A stretch of DNA of 7,889 nt from Parcubacteria group bacterium CG11_big_fil_rev_8_21_14_0_20_41_14 (GTDB taxonomy: Bacteria > Patescibacteriota > Patescibacteriia > UBA2169): NCBI GenBank assembly GCA_002787075.1, contig PCVT01000008.1:1-7889 (forward strand). The letters are read 5' to 3'. Positions 1-6,020 of this stretch are shown one piece after another. The notes under the pieces are model-generated. The model worked only from the letters and a program-made list of their open reading frames with translations. It had not been told where the DNA came from and searched no databases. Position numbers and translations under genes: made by a program. How positions within the stretch are numbered: position 1 is the first letter of the stretch; each line of letters opens with the position of its first letter.

Positions 1-944
1 ATGTAGTCCTCATAATTCATAATATGCTTTCCTAATTGCTCCACGCGCTTGCGAATTTCTTGGGCATCTTTTTCTATTTGAAGAGCGCGCATACCTTGGA
101 GCACTGTTTGTAAGTACGCCAGAAATGAGGTTGGAGACACGATTATCACATGTTTCTGACGGAACGCGTATTCTATTAGATCTTCAGTGCTTATCTTTAC
201 AGCGCCAACCTTGTTGATGAGCAAATCATAATAAACCCCTTCTGATGGAATAAACATGAAAGCGAATTCCATGGTATTTTCGTTTGGGCGGATATACTTG
301 CTTGTCTCGTCAATTCGGTGCTTTAGATCATTTTTGAAAATCTTTTCAAGCTTTTCTTTTGCTTCTTGGTTATCTTCATTTATTATGCGATTATAGTTTT
401 CCAAAGAAAACTTCGCGTCAACTGGCACAATTTTTTCGCCAACAAATACAGCAGCGTCCACAATCAAATCCTTTCCTTCGTCTGTTTTTCCCAGCTTATA
501 TTGCATTTCATATGACCCAGGAGGCAAAACATTTTTCAAAACATTTTCAAGATAATACTCGCCTAAAACACCGCGCTGTTTTGGATTTTTTAGAATTGAT
601 TCTAAAGACCTAATCTGATCCCCAACGCCCGCGACTTGCTTGTTTGTTTCATCTAATTTAGTTAAGCGCTCTGTGACGTCCTTGAGGATTTGATGCGACT
701 GGCCAGTGATTCCCTGAATTACTTTTGACGACTGCCCGAATTGCTGCTGCATCATGCGGGTTGATTCAGTTAATTTCGTGTCCAAAGTCCTAGACATTTC
801 ATTTAGCTGTGTCTGTAAAAACTGCAATGCTTGATTATCATCCTGCTTTTTTGGCTCGCTTAATTTTTTAATCAAAACAAAAACAATCACTGAAAATGAC
901 GCTATAACAAGAACAAGAATTGCGATGAAGATTGATGTGTTCAT
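1..944 (-). CDS. rmuC: RmuC family DNA recombination/limitation protein, C-terminus cut by window edge
   Basis: The minus-strand frame stays open from an ATG at 944-942 to the window edge (314 codons seen), so the protein is partial at its C-terminus. Residues about 2-26 form one hydrophobic helix followed by KK. Residues about 30-115 are Gln/Lys/Glu-rich and probably coiled coil. The RmuC domain follows, with RGVLGEYYLENVL (124-136), VDAKFSLE (175-182), FIPSEGVYYD (231-240) and PTSFLAYLQTV (271-281), all typical of the family. RmuC proteins have a nuclease-like fold and are linked to limiting inversions at short inverted repeats; the biochemical role remains poorly defined. Known members reach roughly 350-500 residues, so little beyond the domain end is missing. 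The ATG overlaps the tatD stop in an ATGA, there is no Shine-Dalgarno sequence, and translation is probably coupled. It is the last visible gene of the cvpA-tatD-rmuC operon. Family assignment is firm. Confidence 0.93.
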   Translation of the reverse strand, partial: MNTSIFIAILVLVIASFSVIVFVLIKKLSEPKKQDDNQALQFLQTQLNEMSRTLDTKLTESTRMMQQQFGQSSKVIQGITGQSHQILKDVTERLTKLDETNKQVAGVGDQIRSLESILKNPKQRGVLGEYYLENVLKNVLPPGSYEMQYKLGKTDEGKDLIVDAAVFVGEKIVPVDAKFSLENYNRIINEDNQEAKEKLEKIFKNDLKHRIDETSKYIRPNENTMEFAFMFIPSEGVYYDLLINKVGAVKISTEDLIEYAFRQKHVIIVSPTSFLAYLQTVLQGMRALQIEKDAQEIRKRVEQLGKHIMNYEDY

Positions 945-1732
945 ATATTAAAAAACTTTTTCGCGGTTTTAGCGGTAGTATTGACTATATCATCAATAGA
1001 TTGCTTGCGCAAATCCGCGATTCTCGCGGCCACGTGCTCAACATAAGCCGGCTCATTTTGCTCGCCTCTGTGGGGTTCTGGCGAAAGATAAGGCGCGTCT
1101 GTTTCTACCATAAACTTATCTATTGGAACTTTTTTGACGACTTCAAGCAGATCATCTGACGCGTTTTTAAAAGTCACGATTCCTGTAAAAGAAATTAAAA
1201 TTCCTAAATCTAAAAACTTTTCAGCGTATTTCCAATTGCCGCCAAAGCAATGAACAACGCAATTAAAATATCCAAAATCTTTTATAATGCCATATATATG
1301 CTCATACGCGGTACCAGTTGATTCTGTTTTTCCATCGCGCGTATGCAGAACAACTGGAAGATTTTTTTCTTTGGCAACTTCTAAATGCTTAATAAATAAT
1401 TGCTCTTGGTCTTTTAATATCTCATCTCTGCGTGACTCATCTAAGTGAAAATGATCAATTCCGCATTCGCCTATTGCGACAACTTTTGGATTATCAGCTT
1501 GAGATAAAAACCATTCTTTATCAAACTTTTCATCACTAGCGTGAGTAGGATGAATACCAATACACGCAAAAACACCATCCTCCTTGGCGATGGTAATAGC
1601 TTTTTCGCTTGTTTCAGAGTTTGAGCCAACAGTTATCATCTGAATATCCTTATCTTTGGCGCGCTGTATCACATCAGCATAATCATTCTCAAAAGCTTTA
1701 AAAGATAAATGACAATGTGTGTCTATTAACAT
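941..1732 (-). CDS. tatD: TatD family metal-dependent hydrolase (DNase)
   Basis: This 263-residue protein is a full-length TatD-like TIM-barrel hydrolase of the amidohydrolase superfamily. All expected metal ligands are visible: H6 and H8 in IDTHCHL, E89 in IGECGID, H130 in VVLHTRD, H161 in VVHCFGG and D212 in ETDAPYLSPEPHRG. Family members are cytosolic Mg-dependent 3'-5' exonucleases on single-stranded DNA or RNA, implicated in DNA repair and nucleic-acid turnover; the exact substrate here is not known. The start codon shares one base with the cvpA stop (TAATG), and the stop overlaps the rmuC start (ATGA), so the three genes are translationally linked. No Shine-Dalgarno sequence precedes it. 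Placing a TatD nuclease beside RmuC puts two nuclease-type proteins in one transcript. Confidence 0.95.
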   Translation of the reverse strand: MLIDTHCHLSFKAFENDYADVIQRAKDKDIQMITVGSNSETSEKAITIAKEDGVFACIGIHPTHASDEKFDKEWFLSQADNPKVVAIGECGIDHFHLDESRRDEILKDQEQLFIKHLEVAKEKNLPVVLHTRDGKTESTGTAYEHIYGIIKDFGYFNCVVHCFGGNWKYAEKFLDLGILISFTGIVTFKNASDDLLEVVKKVPIDKFMVETDAPYLSPEPHRGEQNEPAYVEHVAARIADLRKQSIDDIVNTTAKTAKKFFNI

Positions 1733-2250
1733 TATATTAATGATTCAATCTGCTTAATCGCGTCAGGCAAAAGTGGCTTAATAAGGCCCGCAATTTCAAG
1801 AACAATGGGCGCTACTTTAGATCCCTCAAAAAAACTTTCAACAATTGAGCCGAACGGAAACCTGGCCGCGAAATATAGAACCAAGCCAACCATCAAAGAT
1901 GATTGAATTAATCCCAAAGCAGCTCCCAGCAAACGATTAGAAAATTTCATGAATGGCAGAACCGCGACCGCGTCATACGCCTTTTCAGCCAAAGCAACCA
2001 AAAGCGTTGCTCCATAATTCACTGCCAAAAGAATAGCCACAAAGCTGATCATACGCGCCAGATTGATGTTGTTGCCAAACCCAATAATAGGAGCAAATTT
2101 ATGCGCAACCGGATCAAAAAACCGGCTTGCTATAACAATAGCGCCCACCATGCCAAGCATGCCACCCACAGCCCTGATAAGGCCCTTCCTAAATCCCCAA
2201 ATTGTGGCATACCCAATTATTGCCAATAATATGTAATCTATAACAAGCAT
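1732..2250 (-). CDS. cvpA: CvpA family integral membrane protein
   Basis: This 172-residue protein has the CvpA (colicin V production) layout. It starts with MLVIDYILL and has four predicted membrane helices at about 3-19, 26-42, 64-86 and 105-128. The WGFRKGLIRAVGG segment (18-30) between helices 1 and 2 and the RLLGAALGLIQ segment (106-116) opening helix 4 are characteristic. The C-terminal tail (about 130-172) is amphipathic. CvpA proteins sit in the inner membrane; they were named for colicin V export and later linked to envelope homeostasis, but no molecular activity is settled. It is the first gene of the minus-strand operon with tatD and rmuC. A TATAAT box ends six bases before the ATG and there is no Shine-Dalgarno site, so the mRNA is probably leaderless. 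Confidence 0.88.
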   Translation of the reverse strand: MLVIDYILLAIIGYATIWGFRKGLIRAVGGMLGMVGAIVIASRFFDPVAHKFAPIIGFGNNINLARMISFVAILLAVNYGATLLVALAEKAYDAVAVLPFMKFSNRLLGAALGLIQSSLMVGLVLYFAARFPFGSIVESFFEGSKVAPIVLEIAGLIKPLLPDAIKQIESLI

Positions 2251-2256
2251 GGATAT

Positions 2257-2285
2257 ATTATATCAAATTAATGTGATTATGCACA
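2257..2285 (-). promoter_or_regulatory. Promoter of the cvpA-tatD-rmuC operon (extended -10)
   Basis: Read on the minus strand, TGATATAAT gives a consensus -10 box (2262-2257) with the extended TGn motif. The -35 candidate TGTGCA (2285-2280, 17-bp spacer) is poor, as is common when an extended -10 is present. Transcription would begin at or very near the A of the cvpA ATG at 2250. The box is half of a 13-bp inverted repeat shared with the divergent promoter. Confidence 0.68.
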
Positions 2286-2307
2286 GTGGATATTTTTGTG
2301 ATATAAT
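2280..2307 (+). promoter_or_regulatory. Divergent promoter of the small membrane-protein operon (extended -10)
   Basis: TGATATAAT (2299-2307) contains a perfect TATAAT at 2302-2307 and an extended TG. A -35 candidate TGCACA (2280-2285, 4 of 6 matches to TTGACA, 16-bp spacer) occupies the same bases as the weak -35 of the opposing promoter. Initiation about seven bases downstream would fall near 2314, four bases before the ATG at 2318, giving an almost leaderless message. Confidence 0.68.
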
Positions 2308-2317
2308 ATATTTAACT

Positions 2318-2524
2318 ATGAACTATCCAACTCCGACAATCGGCGCTTTATCAGAAATATCTCGTGATATTGCGCAAATCCTTTTTGCCACATTTGTTGT
2401 CGGGCAAATCTTTATAGAAACGAAAAACACAGAATCAATATTAGTAGGATTTATTGGTTCTCTTGTATTTTGGATTCTTGGGGTGTATATTGTAAAAGAA
2501 AGGAGAAAATATGATAGAATTTAA
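2318..2524 (+). CDS. Small membrane protein with two hydrophobic helices, 68 aa, unknown function
   Basis: I do not recognise this gene with confidence. The 68-residue product begins MNYPTPTIGALSEISRD, has hydrophobic segments at about residues 17-33 (IAQILFATFVVGQIFI) and 43-59 (LVGFIGSLVFWILGVYIV), and ends in a charged tail KERRKYDRI. This is a membrane hairpin with a short polar turn (ETKNTES), and the positive-inside rule puts the tail in the cytoplasm. It resembles, from memory only, small two-helix proteins of the DUF6722 type. An in-frame ATG at 2249 would give 91 residues, but the promoter -10 box (2302-2307) lies inside that extension, so I chose 2318. It is the first of three tiny tandem genes and overlaps the next by 14 bases. 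Confidence 0.65.
   Translation: MNYPTPTIGALSEISRDIAQILFATFVVGQIFIETKNTESILVGFIGSLVFWILGVYIVKERRKYDRI
2500..2505 (+). promoter_or_regulatory. Ribosome binding site of the 35-aa gene
   Basis: AAGGAG lies five bases before the ATG at 2511, inside the end of the preceding gene. It is the best Shine-Dalgarno sequence in the window and is the main reason to accept such a short gene. Confidence 0.75.
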
Positions 2525-2618
2525 TGATAGCATGATGATTATATATGTTGCGTCCGGAATAATAGGAATTATAATGATTTCATATCTTATCTATTTAAGG
2601 CGAAACGGAGAATTTTAA
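2511..2618 (+). CDS. Single-span membrane peptide, 35 aa, unknown function
   Basis: This is a 35-residue ORF: MIEFNDSMM, then a hydrophobic stretch at about residues 8-28 (Ile/Met/Gly-rich, ending SYLIYL), then RRNGEF. One transmembrane helix with a positively charged C-terminal end suggests N-out, C-in topology. It overlaps the upstream gene by 14 bases in another frame and has an AAGGAG five bases before its ATG. The next ORF starts immediately after its stop (ATG at 2620, stop ending at 2618). The tight packing, individual ribosome sites and shared single-helix design argue that it is a real gene. No family is recognised; accessory subunits of membrane complexes are often of this size, but nothing here identifies a partner. 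Confidence 0.6.
   Translation: MIEFNDSMMIIYVASGIIGIIMISYLIYLRRNGEF
2607..2610 (+). promoter_or_regulatory. Ribosome binding site of the 31-aa gene
   Basis: GGAG (within CGGAG) lies nine bases before the ATG at 2620, inside the last codons of the preceding peptide gene. It supports the ATG at 2620 over the second in-frame ATG at 2626. Confidence 0.55.
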
Positions 2619-2619
2619 T

Positions 2620-2715
2620 ATGACTATGACAAACATAGCAACAATACTACTGGCTGTTAATATCATTCTTTTTGCCATTCTGACTCAGGTAAAGCCCAAG
2701 CACCGGCGGCCGTAA
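2620..2715 (+). CDS. Single-span membrane peptide, 31 aa, unknown function
   Basis: This is a 31-residue ORF starting MTMTNIAT, with a hydrophobic helix at about residues 5-22 (IATILLAVNIILFAILTQ) and a strongly basic tail VKPKHRRP. Topology is predicted N-out, C-in. It is the last of three consecutive tiny membrane genes and ends 12 bases before a strong hairpin terminator, which fits the end of a transcript. A GGAG site precedes it. Size and shape recall KdpF-like or other one-helix accessory peptides, but there is no sequence basis for naming it. Confidence 0.55.
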   Translation: MTMTNIATILLAVNIILFAILTQVKPKHRRP

Positions 2716-2727
2716 TTTTTGCATTGC

Positions 2728-2764
2728 AAAAACCCGCTTAGCTTTTTCGGCTGAACGGGTTTTT
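2728..2764. terminator. Bidirectional intrinsic terminator between the small-protein operon and metG
   Basis: AAAAACCCG (2728-2736) pairs perfectly with CGGGTTTTT (2756-2764). The inner stem CTTAGC/GCTGAA adds more pairs with one mismatch and one G-U, closing on a loop at 2743-2749. T-runs follow the stem on both strands. It lies 12-13 bases from both converging stop codons (2715 plus, 2777 minus), so it should terminate both transcripts. Confidence 0.85.
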
Positions 2765-2776
2765 TGGTTAAATAAA

Positions 2777-4180
2777 TTACTTGCGCGGAAACATAGGTTC
2801 TTGTTTTTTGATATTTTTTTGCGTGAATTGCTTTATAATTTTCTCCGCAGTTTCAGGCAGAAATAATTCTAATTCGCCCGCTAAAACCAATATTTCACTT
2901 GCTATTTCGGATAAAATTTTACCTGCTTTTTCTTTATCTGTTTTAACTAAATTCCAAAGCTTGCTCTGATCTATCTTCTTGTCAAGTTCTGAAAATCCAG
3001 AAATAACTGATTTTAATGCCTCATACAACTTATATTCTAACATTAAAACATTAAAATCACGTTTAACTGAAGATGATTCTTTTTTCTCAAATTCGCCATC
3101 AAAATTCTTTTCAATTAAATTGCTTGCTCTGCTTAAAAGATTTCCAATTCCATTGGCCAAATCAGAATTATACTGCTCTTTAAACATATCTGCTTTAACG
3201 TCGCCATCCTGTCCAAATGGAAACTGGCTTAAAATCAAATACCGAGCGCCGTCAGTTCCGTAATCTTTTACCAGATCATTCGGGTCAATCACATTGCCCA
3301 ATGATTTGGACATTTTCTGGCCATCAATAGTGAAATATCCATGCACGAATAATTCTTTAGGAGGGTCTAATTCAGCGGCTAAAAGCATTGCTGGCCAATA
3401 AATCGCGTGAAACTTTAAAATATCTTTTCCAATTAATTGAAGATCAGCAGGCCATTTGCCCTTTAAATTCGGATATTCGCGCGCGGTTATATAATTAAGC
3501 AAAGCATCAACCCACACATACACGGACTGATTTTCATCCCAAGGCAATTTTACGCCCCAAGAAACTTTCTCGCGAGAGATTGAAAAATCATCTAATCCTT
3601 GCTCAAGCAACCCAAGCGCTTCTTTTTTCGCGAACTCAGGCCTTATTAAAATCTTATCTGATTCAATCAATTCTTTAATCTGTTTTGTGTAATTAGATAA
3701 TTTAAAAAACCAGTTTTTTTCTATTACCTGTTCTGGCTCTTTTTTATGATTTTGGCACTTATTATCGACTAATTCCTTTTCAGTGATAAAATTTTCGCAG
3801 CCAGTGCAATACAAACCTTTGTATTCGCCTTCATATAGAATTCCTTTTTCTTTTAGATTTTCAAGAAACTTCTTCACGCGTTCTTTGTGCCTTGTTTCGG
3901 TAGTGCGGATAAAATCTGAATATTCTATTCCCAAATTTTTCCACGCGGTTTTGAATTCTTGAGCAACTTCATCAGTAAATTTTTGCGGATCTTTTCCTGC
4001 TTCTTTGGCAGAGAGGGCTACTTTTGCTCCATGTTCATCTGTTCCAGTCAAAAAAAAGCAATCTCTACCTTGTGATTTTTGAAAGCGCGAAATAACATCC
4101 GCTGCCAAGGTAGTATACGCGTGCCCAATATGGGGCTTTGCGTTCACGTAATAAATTGGAGTTGTGATATAAAATTTCAT
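2777..4180 (-). CDS. metG: Methionine--tRNA ligase, short form without C-terminal tRNA-binding domain
   Basis: This 467-residue class I aminoacyl-tRNA synthetase attaches methionine to tRNA-Met in the cytosol. It starts with MKFYITTPIYYVNAKPHIGHAY, carrying the HIGH signature at 17-20. TGTDEHG follows at 45-51. The connective-peptide knuckle has C125, C128, C142 and H145, a single CxxC/CxxH zinc-type knuckle. The Rossmann core holds VYVWVDALLNY (220-230) and GKDILKFHAIYWPAML (251-266), and KMSKS is at 289-293. The anticodon-binding helical domain runs from about 335 and ends with the usual FPR motif (464-466). The EMAP/Trbp111-like C-terminal domain of longer bacterial enzymes (about 650 residues) is absent, as in many compact genomes. 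There is no Shine-Dalgarno site; the gene probably shares the transcript of rsmI and the upstream permease. Confidence 0.97.
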   Translation of the reverse strand: MKFYITTPIYYVNAKPHIGHAYTTLAADVISRFQKSQGRDCFFLTGTDEHGAKVALSAKEAGKDPQKFTDEVAQEFKTAWKNLGIEYSDFIRTTETRHKERVKKFLENLKEKGILYEGEYKGLYCTGCENFITEKELVDNKCQNHKKEPEQVIEKNWFFKLSNYTKQIKELIESDKILIRPEFAKKEALGLLEQGLDDFSISREKVSWGVKLPWDENQSVYVWVDALLNYITAREYPNLKGKWPADLQLIGKDILKFHAIYWPAMLLAAELDPPKELFVHGYFTIDGQKMSKSLGNVIDPNDLVKDYGTDGARYLILSQFPFGQDGDVKADMFKEQYNSDLANGIGNLLSRASNLIEKNFDGEFEKKESSSVKRDFNVLMLEYKLYEALKSVISGFSELDKKIDQSKLWNLVKTDKEKAGKILSEIASEILVLAGELELFLPETAEKIIKQFTQKNIKKQEPMFPRK

Positions 4181-4194
4181 ATTATTACTGGTAG

Positions 4195-4229
4195 ATTCTA
4201 TCGCCGGCCGATTCGGCGGGCTCCAGAAT
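4195..4229. repeat. 35-bp imperfect palindrome (REP-like element) between rsmI and metG
   Basis: The element is symmetric about position 4212. ATTCT (4195-4199) pairs with AGAAT (4225-4229), and CCGGCCG (4204-4210) pairs with CGGCGGG (4214-4220) apart from one G-G opposition. It is much more GC-rich than its surroundings and sits in the 57-bp gap between the rsmI stop and the metG start. No T-run follows on the minus strand, so it is not a classical intrinsic terminator. The TCTATCGCC...GGCTCCAGAATGACG pattern resembles dispersed palindromic repeats of bacterial intergenic regions, though copy number cannot be judged from one window. Confidence 0.6.
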
Positions 4230-4237
4230 GACGTTCT

Positions 4238-4951
4238 TTATCTTGTTCGATCCAGCACAACCACGAATTCGCCTTTTGTTTCATCAAGTGGAAGCTCGTT
4301 TAAGATGCCACTCGCTGTTCCGCGATATATGGTTTCAAACTTTTTGGTCAATTCCCTAGCTAATATCATAGGCCTATCAGGGCAGAGATCAGATACGCGC
4401 TCTAAGCAATTTTTTACGCGATGCACTGACTCATAAAATACTATCACGGATTCGTGGTTTTGCAAATTTTTAAACCAAGTTTCTCTGCCTTTTTTATGGG
4501 GCGGAAATCCCAAAAACACGAAAGAATCAGCCCAAAATCCGCTTATTGATAACGCAGACATTATTGCGGACGGCCCAGGGATAGGAACAATGTTCACATA
4601 AGGCAATTCACGAACCACTGCTTCCACAAGCTTGCCGCCCGGATCTGAAATACCAGGAGTTCCAGCGTCTGTTGCCAGTGCCAATGATTTGCCACTTGAG
4701 AGCATCTCAATAATCTGCTCAATCTTATTCAAAGAAGAATGTTGATGAAAAGAAAGCGTTTCTGTTTCAATATCAAATCGGGCCAAAAGTTTTCTAGTGA
4801 CCCGAGTGTCTTCGCATAAAATGCAATCAGCTGACTTCAGCGTTTCCAATGAACGCTGTGATATATCAGACAAATTGCCGATTGGCGTGGCAACAATATA
4901 AAGCATTCCATCTGGCATATTGAGCGCGCTATTTTCCACCCCTCGCTTCAT
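4238..4951 (-). CDS. rsmI: 16S rRNA (cytidine1402-2'-O)-methyltransferase RsmI, short form
   Basis: RsmI methylates the ribose of C1402 in 16S rRNA using S-adenosylmethionine, tuning the ribosomal P site. The tetrapyrrole-methylase fold is clear: ATPIGNLSDIS (21-31), CEDTR (46-50), DAGTPGISDPG (95-105), IPGPSA (124-129), FLGFPP..KKGR (146-156), FYES (172-175), ARELTKKFE (198-206) and KGEFVVV (226-232). The protein stops directly after that last motif, so the C-terminal helical domain of the roughly 286-residue E. coli enzyme is missing. The start is uncertain. The ATG at 4951 overlaps the upstream gene by 23 bases; ATGs at 4918 or 4906 would also keep the whole domain and begin just before the conserved LYIVATPIGNL. 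It lies between the AI-2E-family gene and metG on the same strand. Confidence 0.94.
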   Translation of the reverse strand: MKRGVENSALNMPDGMLYIVATPIGNLSDISQRSLETLKSADCILCEDTRVTRKLLARFDIETETLSFHQHSSLNKIEQIIEMLSSGKSLALATDAGTPGISDPGGKLVEAVVRELPYVNIVPIPGPSAIMSALSISGFWADSFVFLGFPPHKKGRETWFKNLQNHESVIVFYESVHRVKNCLERVSDLCPDRPMILARELTKKFETIYRGTASGILNELPLDETKGEFVVVLDRTR

Positions 4952-5984
4952 CAGCCACTACCCCGAGCCAGTCCCCGGCAATGGTCATAATCGCGACTGT
5001 GACTGGAATGGAAAGCAATGCCCCTAAAACGCCGGCCAATTTCGCGCCAAGCAGAATAACAACAATCACCACAATCGGGTTCAAGCCCACTGCCTTTTGC
5101 ATTACTTTCGGAACAATGATATTTCCTTCAAGTTGTTGGATTACCAGATACAAGATAACAACAAACAATGCCTTGATTGGAGATTGCAAAAATGCCAAGA
5201 ACACGGCTGGAACCGCTCCAATTAAAGGCCCGATAAATGGTATAACTTCAGTAATGCCAGCTATGAGCGCTAGCACAAGAGAATATTTTACTCCAAGTAT
5301 AAGAAGACCGATCCAAGTAACCACGAAAATAATTAATGAGAGAAGAAGCTGGCCTCTGAGCCATAAGCCCAGCTTGTCTTGAATGCGGATGAATGTCTGT
5401 ATTGTGTATTTCTGATATTTCGCAGGAGTGACCGCGTGTATAAAATTTTTCAAGCCATCTTTTCTGACTGAAAAATAAAATGTAAGAACTAGAACTAGGA
5501 AAAATGTGGTTAAAGATCCAAAAATTCCGGAAACCGTATTTACGACCCCGCCAGTATATGAGGACAATGTCTGACCTACTTCGCGCAAATTATTCTGCAG
5601 TGTCTGGCTCATATTTGTTTCCATGCTTATTGAGCCGAATAACTGCAAGAATCGCTCATAGTAAATTGGAAACGTAGCTGCTAACTGATCAATTTCCTGA
5701 GTAATAGGAGGAATAAGCATTACAATTACCATGCTCAAAATGAATAACGCGACCACATAAATAAGCATAATGCCAATTCCTCGCGGAATTTTTTTGCGTT
5801 CCAGCCAGTTGATTGACGGGCCTAAGGTGGCGGCGAAAATCAAGGAAATGAAAAGAAGGACAATAATGTCCCATACCATATAAATAAATGCTAAAACAGC
5901 GAGCACTGCAAGTATTTTTAAAATGCTCATTGATGAGATGTGCACGGTAACGCTGTCTTTTGGATCTGTTAGTGGGTTTGGCAT
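4929..5984 (-). CDS. AI-2E/PerM family membrane transporter
   Basis: This 351-residue polytopic protein belongs to the AI-2E transporter (PerM/TqsA/YdiK) family. Hydrophobic segments fall at about 21-37, 39-55, 70-92, 150-172, 210-231, 234-266 (probably a re-entrant or double segment), 270-287 and 303-339. Family hallmarks are the long soluble stretch after helix 3 (about 93-148), LGLWLRGQLLLSLI (205-218), EVIPFIGPLIGAVPAV (246-261), QQLEGNIIVPKVM (283-295) and VGLNPIVVIVVILLGAKLAGVLGA (299-322). Members export or import varied small solutes; autoinducer-2 transport applies to only some, so no substrate is claimed. It has its own TATAAT seven bases before the ATG and no Shine-Dalgarno site. 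It overlaps rsmI by 23 bases if rsmI starts at 4951. It begins 13 bases after the M16 peptidase gene, so readthrough is also possible. Confidence 0.92.
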   Translation of the reverse strand: MPNPLTDPKDSVTVHISSMSILKILAVLAVLAFIYMVWDIIVLLFISLIFAATLGPSINWLERKKIPRGIGIMLIYVVALFILSMVIVMLIPPITQEIDQLAATFPIYYERFLQLFGSISMETNMSQTLQNNLREVGQTLSSYTGGVVNTVSGIFGSLTTFFLVLVLTFYFSVRKDGLKNFIHAVTPAKYQKYTIQTFIRIQDKLGLWLRGQLLLSLIIFVVTWIGLLILGVKYSLVLALIAGITEVIPFIGPLIGAVPAVFLAFLQSPIKALFVVILYLVIQQLEGNIIVPKVMQKAVGLNPIVVIVVILLGAKLAGVLGALLSIPVTVAIMTIAGDWLGVVADEARGGK

Positions 5985-5991
5985 ATATTAT

Positions 5992-6020
5992 ATTATACTA
6001 AAAATCTAGATTTTCAGCAA
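5992..6020 (-). promoter_or_regulatory. Promoter of the permease-rsmI-metG unit
   Basis: On the minus strand, TTGCTG (6020-6015) and TATAAT (5997-5992) are separated by exactly 17 bp. The -10 box ends seven bases before the ATG at 5984, so transcription should start at about the start codon (leaderless). The promoter lies over the last codons of the M16 gene and the -10 begins directly after its TAG stop. Confidence 0.62.

Larger units (their letters stand above)
2253..2311. repeat. Perfect 13-bp inverted repeat spanning both divergent -10 boxes
   Basis: ATATATTATATCA at 2253-2265 is the exact reverse complement of TGATATAATATAT at 2299-2311, centred on position 2282. Each arm is the extended -10 box of one divergent promoter plus flanking AT bases. 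The arms may be similar simply because both are strong -10 elements, but the match goes beyond the TGnTATAAT core. The two polymerase footprints should overlap. Confidence 0.8.

Noticed and set aside
359..613. 84-codon plus-strand ORF inside rmuC
   Set aside because: It is antisense to the conserved RmuC core motifs and has no ribosome site or promoter of its own.
2249..2317. 23-residue N-terminal extension of the 68-aa protein from the ATG at 2249
   Set aside because: The extended -10 box at 2299-2307 lies within it, it overlaps the opposing cvpA start codon, and the extra residues look like translated promoter.
4981..5382. 133-codon plus-strand ORF inside the AI-2E-family gene
   Set aside because: It is antisense to conserved membrane-protein coding sequence, is rich in Thr/Ile/Pro as expected of a reverse-frame shadow, and matches no family.
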